Of a stretch of 52,053 nt of DNA, positions 1 to 7,166 are shown in pieces (positions within the stretch are counted from its first letter, which is position 1; each line of letters begins with the position of its first letter). Source of the DNA: Lutispora sp. (GTDB lineage Bacteria; Bacillota; Clostridia; Lutisporales; Lutisporaceae); contig JAQUTA010000006.1 of assembly GCA_028709965.1 (NCBI GenBank), positions 1 through 52,053 of the forward strand, read 5' to 3'. Both the position numbers and the translations under genes were made by a program. The notes beneath the pieces are model-generated. The model saw nothing but the letters and a program-made list of their open reading frames with translations, made no database searches and was not told the origin of the DNA.

Positions 1-71
1 GGCCTAAGATATAGTTTTATCATCCTTCTTTCCCATCGTTCGTGTTTTATGATGGCCTTTTTGTTGTACAT
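1..71 (-). CDS. Possible N-terminus of ABC transporter permease (SaoP-like), cut by window edge
   Basis: An open frame starts at ATG 71-69 and runs off the left edge, giving about 23 residues rich in Lys and Arg (MYNKKAIIKHERWERR then MIKLYLR). It lies 72 bp downstream of the ABC ATPase gene in the same direction, where the permease of a NitT/TauT-type importer would be expected. A basic cytoplasmic start before a first membrane helix is typical of these permeases. No clear ribosome-binding site is visible and no membrane segment is inside the window, so the call rests mainly on position. Confidence 0.35.
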   Translation of the reverse strand, partial: MYNKKAIIKHERWERRMIKLYLR

Positions 72-143
72 AAAAATATAACTCAGATTTCTAAAAATAG
101 TTGTTGACTTTAATTAGCTGGTCTTTTATTTTTTATATAATCT

Positions 144-986
144 TTAGCAAGGATTATATTCTATGTGTTTATTTTTCGTTTTTTTAATGAACTCTAGTAA
201 ATCCTCATCTTCTTCATTTTTAACCTCACCATTTAATGCAGATTTTAATATATCTGTCAATCGATTTAAGTAGCTATGGTAACCATCACTTTTTCTATCT
301 CTTGGCCTTGGTAAATCGACTTTAACGTCTGCTATAATCCTTCCATGGTCTCTGGACATAACAATAACTCTATCACTTAAATAGATTGCTTCATCTACAT
401 CATGTGTTACCATCAAAACTGTTGTATTTTTTTTCTGTAAAATGGTCTCCAATTGTATTTGCAACAGCTTTCTCATTTGGAAGTCTACTGCTCCTAGAGG
501 TTCATCCATGAGCAATACTTCCGGATCGCAAGCCAAAGCACGCAACAATGCAACCCTTTGCTTCATACCACCGGATAATTCATGGATATAGTAATTTGCA
601 TATTCTTCAAGCTGTGCCATATTCAACAGTTCCTTCAGTTTTGATTTTCTCTCATTTTTTGGTACTTTGCTCAACTTCATAGGATACATAATGTTTTCTC
701 CTACTTTCATCCATGGAAAAAGAGCATAATTTTGAAATACAAAAGCTCTGTCAGGACCCGGTTTGTTTACCTCTTTACCGTTTATTAAAATTTGTCCTTC
801 ATTATGTTTCTGAAAGCCTGCTATAATGGTTAGTGTTGTTGTCTTGCCACAACCAGATGGTCCGAGCAAAGAAACAAATTCACCTTCCGCAACATCAAAG
901 GAAATATCCTTTAATACGATAGTATTCACCTTTTTATCTCTTCGGTTTTGAAATATTTTTGTGATTCCTCTAACTGATATTGACAT
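144..986 (-). CDS. saoA: ABC transporter ATP-binding protein, NitT/TauT type (SaoA-like)
   Basis: Cytoplasmic ATPase of about 280 residues that would power the importer formed with the neighbouring binding protein and a permease. Visible motifs in order are Walker A GPSGCGKTT (about 42-50), a Q-loop glutamine near 85, signature LSGGMKQR (137-144), Walker B LLMDEP (158-163) and the H-loop THD near 195. These resemble the nitrate/taurine/alkanesulfonate ATPases. An in-frame GTG at 995-993 would sit directly on the AGGAAG site, so ATG 986-984, 8 bases away, is the better start. It is the last complete gene of the saoT-E-C-B-A run. The ABC ATPase assignment is firm; the specific Sao family name comes from operon context. 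Confidence 0.85.
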   Translation of the reverse strand: MSISVRGITKIFQNRRDKKVNTIVLKDISFDVAEGEFVSLLGPSGCGKTTTLTIIAGFQKHNEGQILINGKEVNKPGPDRAFVFQNYALFPWMKVGENIMYPMKLSKVPKNERKSKLKELLNMAQLEEYANYYIHELSGGMKQRVALLRALACDPEVLLMDEPLGAVDFQMRKLLQIQLETILQKKNTTVLMVTHDVDEAIYLSDRVIVMSRDHGRIIADVKVDLPRPRDRKSDGYHSYLNRLTDILKSALNGEVKNEEDEDLLEFIKKTKNKHIEYNPC

Positions 987-1002
987 TGTTTCCACTTCCT
1001 AA

Positions 1003-1800
1003 TTATAATTCTAAGAATTTAATATTAATCATATTCCAAAATTCCTCTGTCATTCCCATAGCTAAAATCAGTGTTTCTGTCTGATTTAATTCTTTTACTG
1101 CTTGATTATATAAAGCAAGGAAATCATTAAAAGCCTCTGTGCCTATTAAATCTTTCCGTACAATTAAGCAATAGGATATATAATCATTCTTTGAAATCTG
1201 TGCGAAGCTGAACTTTGGTAATAGCACTGCTTTGGTTACATCAATTACTGCTGCATCAATCTGCTTATCTTCTAAAGAATAAGGCAAAACGCCTGACATC
1301 ATTACTTTTGTTTCCTCTAATTTCGGATAACTTTCTTGAGCTAATACCTTTAAGTATTCTCTTTTATCTCCTATACCTAGTATTCGCATATCTGCAATAT
1401 TGCCATCGTAGACTAGCACCTCTGAATTCATAATAACCGGACCGTATATGACAAAACGATTATTTGCATTAACTAGATGCAAAGCCATATGGTTACAGTA
1501 AAAGCCCATATCAATTTCATCTGAGCTCAAGGCCCATTGTGAAGTATTATTTCAGCAGTCGTTAAATTCATAAGTTTCTATATCTGAAGTCTTGTCATTG
1601 ATAGTTGTATTTATATCCATATCTTCACTGACTTTTTTGATCTGTTTTAGCAGTAAACTGCTTGTATCATCTCCGGCTCCAATGCGTAAATTATTTCCGG
1701 TATTCAACCTATTAAGCTCCTTAGGCAGTAAAGAAATTGTGGTGAATCCTACTATCAATGTAATAACTAGAACAATATATATTTTTTTATTGATATTCAT
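1003..1800 (-). CDS. saoB: ABC transporter substrate-binding selenoprotein (SaoB-like), in-frame TGA = Sec83
   Basis: Read through a TGA at 1554-1552, this is one protein of 265 residues: an N-terminal membrane anchor or signal (about 6-25), then a small periplasmic-binding-protein domain. The TGA follows a Cys, giving Asp-Cys-Sec, and the same frame continues with NNTSQWALSSDEIDMGFYC, the kind of block seen in NitT/TauT-type binding proteins. Nothing suggests a frameshift. A hairpin starting 15 nt after TGA (stem UGGGC/GCUCA, loop CUUGA) fits a bacterial SECIS. The adjacent Cys-Sec pair probably binds the metal or organometal ligand for delivery to the ATPase/permease (inference). A caller that stops at TGA will split it into 82- and 175-residue pieces. 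Confidence 0.8.
1552..1554 (-). other. Selenocysteine (TGA) codon of saoB with SECIS-like hairpin
   Basis: TGA in frame between TGC (Cys82) and AAT, with coding continuing for 182 further residues. The candidate SECIS stem is 1536-1532 paired with 1526-1522 on the minus strand, including one G-U pair, with a G in the 5-nt loop. Spacing of 15 nt from the TGA resembles known bacterial SECIS geometry. Confidence 0.75.
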
Positions 1801-1812
1801 ACTCTTTTCTCT

Positions 1813-2325
1813 CTAACAGCAATCTTCCATGTTTTCCCCGAATAAATCCTTGATTTCTCCATCTATCATACGATAAATAGCATATCCGACTGCTCCCTTT
1901 TTTTCACCTGTAATGATAAACTCAATTTCTGCCTCTTTATCAATATTTTTATACCTTATGGTTTGGTTTTCGACGGGTGCTGGTATCTCCGGAGATATAT
2001 AATAGGTCTCATCTCCGTTATCACAAATTGCAATAATTCTTGTTAAATCATTCTCTTTATATATGACCAGCAAATCCTTTAGTTGGTCATCGGTAATATC
2101 TTCTTCACAGGCCAAGATTACCTTTCTTTCCGGAAATTTTTCCTTAAAGTATTGCAAAATAGCATTGTCCTCCGCAGCCATAGGCGCAAAGATTTTTTCT
2201 CTATTTCCCAGCGCTTGCTCTTCTTTTTTTAATTCCTCTTTCTTGTCAAAATAGAGTTTTGCTCCAAATGCAACAATTACTGCAACAATAATGATACCAA
2301 CTTTTTTTAAAATTTTTTTATCCAT
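1813..2325 (-). CDS. saoC: Membrane-anchored Cys-Cys-COOH protein (SaoC-like)
   Basis: About 170 residues: a basic start, one N-terminal membrane segment (about 8-22), a charged linker rich in Lys and Glu, an extracytoplasmic domain with a 'LACEED' segment, and a carboxy terminus ending in two cysteines (codons TGC TGT, then TAG). A C-terminal vicinal thiol pair is the hallmark I recall for the Cys-Cys-COOH (seleno)protein SaoC; other members have Cys-Sec here, and this copy has plain Cys. It probably holds a soft metal or organometal outside the membrane (inference). It is followed 12 bp later by saoB. ATG 2325 is preferred over an upstream TTG at 2343; both have weak ribosome-binding sites. 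Confidence 0.75.
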   Translation of the reverse strand: MDKKILKKVGIIIVAVIVAFGAKLYFDKKEELKKEEQALGNREKIFAPMAAEDNAILQYFKEKFPERKVILACEEDITDDQLKDLLVIYKENDLTRIIAICDNGDETYYISPEIPAPVENQTIRYKNIDKEAEIEFIITGEKKGAVGYAIYRMIDGEIKDLFGENMEDCC

Positions 2326-2354
2326 GTTCCCATCATCTTTCAATTTAACTTATT

Positions 2355-3434
2355 TTACTTTTTACCTTTTATTGCGTTATACAGTCCATATATCGCATAA
2401 GCAAACAATATCGCAGTACAGGTATATTTTAACCATTCAGGTGCCACAAAAATTAATTTATTGGCTTTGGATATGGTATGTGATGCAGCATCATAATCTA
2501 ATACTGGTTTAAAACCCGGTAAAAGCAATCGATTGGTAATGTAACCTACAATATTTGATATTATCGTTACCATAGAAAAATACATGATCATAGATCTTTT
2601 ACCGATAGTTTTTGATATGGTCAAAAGCTCTGGAATATTCGTAGCTGCACCTGCCATCAAGAAAGTAATGGCTACTCCAGGTGCTGCACCACTGGCTACA
2701 AGTGCTGCTATGAAAGGAATATGTCCTACAGCACATACATACATCAACGCAGCAATAACTGTGATTCCAAAAAGGGACACGAAACCTGGGTTCCCCAAAT
2801 AGGTCTGTATAGCAGACTGGGGAAAAATATTAAAAACTAAACCTGCTATCAAAATGCCCGAAACAGCGTATTTAGATACTGTTACAGCCAATTCCGTAAA
2901 AGACCACTTTAAGCCGGTTTTAATCTTTTCTATATTTGTAGATTCATCAAAAATAAGTGTTCTTCTTTCAATTTCCTCCTCAAGGTCCTTAACATGAAGC
3001 TCTTCCCCACCAAATTTGTTGGCTACTATGCCGATAATCATTGGCGCAACAAAGCCTGTGATAATATAAATAATCGTAATCTCCTTACCCAATAGCCCCC
3101 AAGCTAAAATAACAGCGATCGGATTTATCATAGGTGTTGATGTCATAAACGCCAGTGTAGGACCCAAATATGCACCAGAATAATATAAGCTGATGCCTAG
3201 CGGGATGGTACCACAGCTGCAAATGGGTATAAACATACCTGAAATTGTTGTCCAAAAAACACCTGATATTTTGTTTGTACCTATGCTGCGTCTTCGCATC
3301 TTGTCTGGACTTAAATACTCATGCAAAACACCAGCAATTGCAAAACTTATTGTCATCCATACAGAAGCACTGTTCAACATGATTACAGATGATTTGAAAA
3401 TACTAACTAAAAAACTCCAAAATTCAATTATCAA
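2355..3434 (-). CDS. saoE: ArsP/UPF0718-type permease (SaoE-like efflux transporter)
   Basis: Integral membrane protein of 359 residues with two halves of hydrophobic helices around a charged cytoplasmic loop (about 145-170). The motif PICSCGTIP (C72, C74) and a later STPMINP (about 99-105) are the conserved membrane motifs of the ArsP/UPF0718 permease family. ArsP exports trivalent organoarsenicals and uses conserved cysteines. In this operon it probably exports an organometal or metal product (inference). TTG 3434-3432 is the start, 9 bases after GGAGG, and the gene overlaps the end of saoT by 11 bases, so the two are translationally linked. The permease family is clear; substrate is unknown. 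Confidence 0.85.
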   Translation of the reverse strand: MIIEFWSFLVSIFKSSVIMLNSASVWMTISFAIAGVLHEYLSPDKMRRRSIGTNKISGVFWTTISGMFIPICSCGTIPLGISLYYSGAYLGPTLAFMTSTPMINPIAVILAWGLLGKEITIIYIITGFVAPMIIGIVANKFGGEELHVKDLEEEIERRTLIFDESTNIEKIKTGLKWSFTELAVTVSKYAVSGILIAGLVFNIFPQSAIQTYLGNPGFVSLFGITVIAALMYVCAVGHIPFIAALVASGAAPGVAITFLMAGAATNIPELLTISKTIGKRSMIMYFSMVTIISNIVGYITNRLLLPGFKPVLDYDAASHTISKANKLIFVAPEWLKYTCTAILFAYAIYGLYNAIKGKK

Positions 3435-3684
3435 TTTTCAATGCCTCCTCAAATGCTTTTCGTATGGTTTCCTTGCTGAGCTTTGTAATTGCTTTTGATT
3501 CGTTAATAATCAACATGCTTTTAGTAGTAGCACCGTATTTTTTGATATATTCAAAGTCCTCTCCGGTTTTATAAATTTTAACTTCTACCTTTCCTTTGTA
3601 TTGTTCTTCGAGAGATTTCACGAATTCTCCAAAAACTTCACATCATGCACATGCACTGATGTACTCTATACAAGGTCTTTCCAT
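3424..3684 (-). CDS. saoT: Thioredoxin-like selenoprotein (SaoT-like), in-frame TGA = Sec14
   Basis: Starts at ATG 3684-3682 behind a G-rich site (GGGGGG about 8 bases upstream). Reading through TGA at 3645-3643 gives 86 residues. The active site is Cys12-Ala13-Sec14-Cys15, followed by an amphipathic helix (FGEFVKSLEE), then strand-like KVEVKIYKT and a C-terminal thioredoxin-like half including a TTKSMLIIN strand. It fits a minimal thioredoxin/glutaredoxin fold with Sec in the redox motif. As first gene of the operon it probably reduces or transfers a thiol-bound metal or organometal to the Cys-containing partners (inference). A standard caller would begin it at a downstream codon (about residue 22) and lose the active site. 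Confidence 0.8.
3643..3645 (-). other. Selenocysteine (TGA) codon of saoT
   Basis: TGA lies in frame between GCA (Ala13) and TGT (Cys15) and is the only stop between ATG 3684 and the terminal codon at 3424. A weak hairpin begins 12-13 nt downstream (GGAGA paired with TCTC, 10-nt loop). The family context and the position inside a thioredoxin-type motif are stronger evidence than the hairpin. Confidence 0.75.
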
Positions 3685-3707
3685 CGTTCATCCCCCCCCA
3701 TATCATT

Positions 3708-3734
3708 CATTTGTTAATGTTTATTTAACAAATG
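3708..3734. promoter_or_regulatory. 27-bp inverted repeat, candidate operator in the sao/activase divergent region
   Basis: Perfect 10-bp arms CATTTGTTAA and TTAACAAATG separated by 7 bp. It lies 24 bp upstream of the saoT start and next to an AT-rich block containing TATAAT at 3742-3747, in the 197-bp gap between two divergent operons. The size and symmetry suit a dimeric repressor. No regulator gene is in the window, so the protein that binds here is unknown. Confidence 0.55.
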
Positions 3735-3881
3735 TTTCCCATATAATATATCAATATTTGAGTTCAAATTATAGACGTATAGAAAAATACTATAAACTAG
3801 GTTTTTAATATAGATAATATAAATCACATTAGATAAAAATTTAATATATACTAAGAATGTGAGAAAGGTAGGAGATAAAAG

Positions 3882-4649
3882 TTGTACTTTACTGGAATTG
3901 ATATTGGTTCAACCTCTGCAAAAGCAATCGTTTTAAATAAAAATAGTGAAATAATATACAAAGATGTCATGCCTACAGGTTGGAGCAGCTTGGAAACTGC
4001 TAATAGAATCAAGGAGAACCTTGCCGAAGTTGGCGTGAAAGCTGATAACAGCAAATTCGTGGCAACTGGTTACGGTCGTGTTTCTGTTCCCTACGCCAAT
4101 AAAACTGTCACTGAAATTACTTGCCATGGCAAAGGTGCAGCTTATTTGTTTAATACAGATGCTTGCACAGTAATTGACATCGGCGGACAAGATACAAAAA
4201 TCATATCTATTGCTGGGGGACAAGTCGTTGACTTTATTATGAATGATAAATGCTCTGCTGGAACAGGTCGATTTTTAGAGATTATGGCAAACACTCTCGG
4301 TGTCAGTTTATCCGAGCTTAGCAATTTAGCTAGAACAGGTTCCGGTATTACCATAAGCTCTATGTGTACGGTTTTTGCTGAATCTGAAGTCATTAGCCTA
4401 ATTGGGAGCGGGCAGTCTAAGCAAAATATCGCTTTCGGCGTGATAGAATCCATAACAAATAAGGTAAAATCGCTTTGCGGTAAGCATGCGTCCTCCAATA
4501 ACAACTTTTACTTGACAGGCGGTCTTTGTGAAAACGATTACATAATAGAATCTTTATCAGACAAACTAGAGGCTGCTGTAATTTCTAGCCCATTAGGTCG
4601 ATATGCAGGCGCAGTTGGAGCTGCTCTCTTGGCTAAGTCATTAAAATAG
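3882..4649 (+). CDS. Activase of the 2-hydroxyacyl-CoA dehydratase / double-cubane reductase family (ASKHA ATPase)
   Basis: An ATPase of 255 residues that injects electrons one at a time into its partner reductase upon ATP hydrolysis. Visible ASKHA phosphate motifs are GIDIGSTSAK (about 5-14), TGYGR (62-66) and DIGGQDTK (99-106). The [4Fe-4S]-ligand cysteines of the homodimer are in NDKCSAGTGR (C124) and SSMCTVFAE (C162), and the late 'LTGG' closes the nucleotide site. TTG 3882 is the start, 8 bases after GGAG. The reductase follows 17 bp later behind AGGAGG, so the two form an operon divergent from the sao genes. Length matches HgdC/BadF-type activators. Confidence 0.85.
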   Translation: MYFTGIDIGSTSAKAIVLNKNSEIIYKDVMPTGWSSLETANRIKENLAEVGVKADNSKFVATGYGRVSVPYANKTVTEITCHGKGAAYLFNTDACTVIDIGGQDTKIISIAGGQVVDFIMNDKCSAGTGRFLEIMANTLGVSLSELSNLARTGSGITISSMCTVFAESEVISLIGSGQSKQNIAFGVIESITNKVKSLCGKHASSNNNFYLTGGLCENDYIIESLSDKLEAAVISSPLGRYAGAVGAALLAKSLK

Positions 4650-4666
4650 AACTTAGGAGGTTTATC

Positions 4667-5821
4667 ATGACAAATATAAATTTACCAAAAAGATTTGAAG
4701 AATATGCAGATGCAAGAAAAAATGGTTTCTTAAAGGTTAAAGAAATAAAAGAAAATGGCGGTAAGGTTGCCGGAGTTTTTTGTACATTTACACCTCTTGA
4801 AATATTAGACGCAGCTGGTCTTCACCCAGTTGGTTTATGTGGCATGAGCGATGAAACCATAATAGATGCAGAAGCGGATCTTCCAAAAAATCTATGTCCA
4901 TTGATTAAGTCAAGTTATGGCTTTGCTGTATCAGATAAATGTCCTTATACCTATTTCTCCGATATCATCATCGGTGAAACAACCTGTGATGGAAAAAAGA
5001 AAATGTATGAACTCTTGGGAGAAATTAAAGACACATATATTCTACAGCTACCCCAAGGTATTGACAGAGATTATGCTCCAAAAATGTGGGAAAGCGAATT
5101 ACGTCGCTTAATTAAAACTCTAGAAGAAAAATTCGGTGTTGAAATTACAGAAGAAAAATTAATAAAAGCTGCTGCTCTGAGAAATAGAATAAGAAAACTA
5201 TACTGTGAATTCCTAGAATTAGGCAAATTAGATCCACCTGCAATCAAAGGCTATGATATGTATAAGGTAATTGAAGGTGCTGGTTTCAGTTTCGATTTGG
5301 AAGAAAACTGCAAGAAGCTGTGTGATTTAATAGACAGCACAAAGAAAGCTTATGAAGAAGGTAACAGACCTGTTGAAAAAGATGCAAAAAGAATTCTCGT
5401 AACAGGTTGCCCAATTGGGGGTGTTTTAGATAAGGTAATAAACTCCATTGAAACCAATGGCGGTGTTGTTGTATGCTTTGAAAATTGTGGTGGTATCAAA
5501 CCTGTTAGAAATATGGTTGATGAAAGCGCAGATGATATTGTTAGTGCTATTGCTGAACGCTACTTAGATATAGGCTGCTCTGTCATGTCCCCAAACCCAA
5601 GGCGTATGGAAATGATTCCGGGATTATTGAAAGAATTCAGAATTGACGGTGTCATAGAAATAGTATTACAAACATGTCATCCTTATAGTGTAGAAAAAAG
5701 AGAAATTAAGAAGCTTGTAAATGGTGCCGGGCTACCATATATGGCTATGGAAACCGATTATTCAAAATCCGATCTTGGACAAATCAAAACAAGAGTATCT
5801 GCTTTTATTGAAATGTTATAA
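4667..5821 (+). CDS. Double-cubane-cluster-type anaerobic reductase (2-hydroxyacyl-CoA dehydratase superfamily)
   Basis: Single-subunit protein of 384 residues resembling the HgdB/YjiM reductases and the double-cubane cluster protein. Conserved cysteines appear in FCTFTPLE (C39), LCG (C58), NLCPLIKSSYGF (C77), DKCPY (C92) and ETTCDGKK (C107); later ones are in FENCGG and QTCHPYS. This pattern is that of proteins with an [Fe8S9]-type double-cubane cluster that reduce small molecules using ATP-driven electrons. There is no second subunit gene, as in that class and unlike true 2-hydroxyacyl-CoA dehydratases. The physiological substrate is not known to me. A strong terminator follows directly. 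Confidence 0.85.
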   Translation: MTNINLPKRFEEYADARKNGFLKVKEIKENGGKVAGVFCTFTPLEILDAAGLHPVGLCGMSDETIIDAEADLPKNLCPLIKSSYGFAVSDKCPYTYFSDIIIGETTCDGKKKMYELLGEIKDTYILQLPQGIDRDYAPKMWESELRRLIKTLEEKFGVEITEEKLIKAAALRNRIRKLYCEFLELGKLDPPAIKGYDMYKVIEGAGFSFDLEENCKKLCDLIDSTKKAYEEGNRPVEKDAKRILVTGCPIGGVLDKVINSIETNGGVVVCFENCGGIKPVRNMVDESADDIVSAIAERYLDIGCSVMSPNPRRMEMIPGLLKEFRIDGVIEIVLQTCHPYSVEKREIKKLVNGAGLPYMAMETDYSKSDLGQIKTRVSAFIEML

Positions 5822-5830
5822 ATTGACAAT

Positions 5831-5867
5831 AAAAAAATCTTCATGAATTCATGAAGATTTTTTTATT
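5831..5867. terminator. Bidirectional intrinsic terminator
   Basis: AAAAAATCTTCATGAATTC mirrored by a TCATGAAGATTTTTTT arm: a hairpin flanked by A-run and T-run, so it can end the plus-strand reductase operon and the converging minus-strand PHP gene. Confidence 0.85.
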
Positions 5868-6706
5868 TAACTTTTATTTTCTGCTAAACGTAAAGCCTTT
5901 TTCAAATCCAAAACTTTATTATAATCGATAGATATATTCCCCATAATCGGTTGCCCATTTTGCTTTATTCCATGGCAATCAGTGCCTCCGGTCATAAAAA
6001 GCTTTCTATCTTTGGCTAAATAGTATAAGTACTTGACCATATCTTGATCATGCTTTGGGTGATAAACCTCAATGCCTTTTACCCCTAAGTTCAGAACTCT
6101 TAATATAATTTTTCTATCAAATATAAGCCCTGGATGGGCTATAACTGATACTCCGCCCACATCTTTTATTATGTCAATTGCATCCTTCGTAGCAAACTTA
6201 AACCTTTCCACATAAGCAGGACAGCCAATGCCAATATATTTATTAAATGCACTTGCTATGCTATCTATATAACCTCTCTCCAACATAGCACGAGCTATGT
6301 GAGGACGTCCTATGCTACTGCCTTTTGATATATCTTCCACTTGCTTTAAATCTATTTTAATTCCTAGATAATTTAATTTTTCAATCATGGTTACAGCTCG
6401 GTCATATCTTGACTGCTGCATTTTTTCCAAAACATCCAAAAACCACGAAGCCTTGTAGTCAATATAGTAGCCAAGCATGTGAATTTCTTGTCCGTCATAT
6501 TCTGTATTAAGCTCAATGCCTGGAACAATTTCTAATTTTTCAGGCGCATTATTACTTTTGATTGCAGCTTCTACTCCCGACACCGTATCATGATCAGTAA
6601 TACCTACCGCGCGAAGTCTCTTTTTGAAAGCCCAATCAACTACCTCTTCAGGTGTTAAAAGGCCATCTGATGCATTAGTATGTACATGTAAATCAGCATA
6701 TTCCAT
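5867..6706 (-). CDS. PHP-domain phosphoesterase (YciV/RNase AM-like)
   Basis: Cytoplasmic metal-dependent phosphoesterase of 279 residues. The PHP motifs are DLHVHTNASDG (H7, H9), GITDHDTVSG (about 35-44), the 'GIELNTEY' acidic segment (about 64-71), VSVIAHPG and the C-terminal GGTDCHG. Family members hydrolyse 3',5'-nucleoside bisphosphates or trim 5' ends of RNA; the exact activity here cannot be fixed from sequence. ATG 6706 has AGGGGTG upstream. It stands alone between two terminators. Confidence 0.8.
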   Translation of the reverse strand: MEYADLHVHTNASDGLLTPEEVVDWAFKKRLRAVGITDHDTVSGVEAAIKSNNAPEKLEIVPGIELNTEYDGQEIHMLGYYIDYKASWFLDVLEKMQQSRYDRAVTMIEKLNYLGIKIDLKQVEDISKGSSIGRPHIARAMLERGYIDSIASAFNKYIGIGCPAYVERFKFATKDAIDIIKDVGGVSVIAHPGLIFDRKIILRVLNLGVKGIEVYHPKHDQDMVKYLYYLAKDRKLFMTGGTDCHGIKQNGQPIMGNISIDYNKVLDLKKALRLAENKS

Positions 6707-6773
6707 ATAAGCACCCCTATTACAGAATTATACCCTACTTATTTAAAAATTAATATATGTTAATAAAAAAGGC

Positions 6774-6825
6774 TATATAACCAAAAACAAAAGCACTTTC
6801 AAGTGCTTTTGTTTTTGGTTATATA
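6774..6825 (-). terminator. Long-stem terminator after spoVS
   Basis: Two perfectly complementary 25-nt arms (6774-6798 and 6801-6825) with a 2-nt spacer, immediately after the spoVS stop. On the minus strand the stem is followed by CC and a run of six T, as in an intrinsic terminator with an unusually long AT-rich stem. Confidence 0.75.
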
Positions 6826-6829
6826 ATCT

Positions 6830-7090
6830 CTATCTAGAGCTGATTATCAGCTTTATTGCTGTTCTTTCTTCCCCGTCAATCTCTACATCGGTAAATGCTG
6901 GCACACATACCAGATCCAAGCCACTTGGAGCTACAAATCCTCTTGCTATCGCTACTGCTTTTACTGCTTGATTAAGTGCACCAGCACCGATAGCTTGAAT
7001 CTCAGCTCCTCCCTTTTCTCTTATAACTCCAGCTAAAGCTCCGGCTACTGAGTTTGGATTTGATTTCGATGATACTTTCAATACTTCCAT
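6830..7090 (-). CDS. spoVS: Stage V sporulation protein S
   Basis: Small Alba-like protein of 86 residues needed for late sporulation (coat assembly and septation timing in Bacillus subtilis). It begins MEVLKVSSKSNPNSVAGALA and carries IQAIGAGALNQAVKA and FTDVEIDGEERTAI, which are nearly invariant in this family. ATG 7090 lies about 9 bases after AGGGGG; an upstream in-frame start at 7135 would add 15 residues not seen in SpoVS. A SigH-type promoter lies 47 bp upstream of the start. Located after ymdB and rny, the same neighbours as in Bacillus. Confidence 0.95.
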   Translation of the reverse strand: MEVLKVSSKSNPNSVAGALAGVIREKGGAEIQAIGAGALNQAVKAVAIARGFVAPSGLDLVCVPAFTDVEIDGEERTAIKLIISSR

Positions 7091-7136
7091 TAATAATGCC
7101 CCCTTAAAACAACATATATTTAGTAATACATCCAAA

Positions 7137-7165
7137 TTATTCTACATATAATGTGAAAATCCTTT
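7137..7165 (-). promoter_or_regulatory. SigH-type promoter for spoVS
   Basis: On the minus strand AAAGGATTT (7165-7157), an 11-nt spacer, then GTAGAATAA (7145-7137). This fits the Bacillus SigH consensus RnAGGAwWW-N11/12-RnnGAATww at every defined base. Bacillus spoVS is SigH-dependent. Confidence 0.75.
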
Positions 7166-7166
7166 T

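Noticed and set aside
1003-1800. Reading the binding protein as two genes or as a pseudogene with a nonsense mutation
   Set aside because: Only a single TGA interrupts an otherwise continuous frame, right after a Cys, in an operon with a second TGA in a redox motif; selenocysteine explains both.
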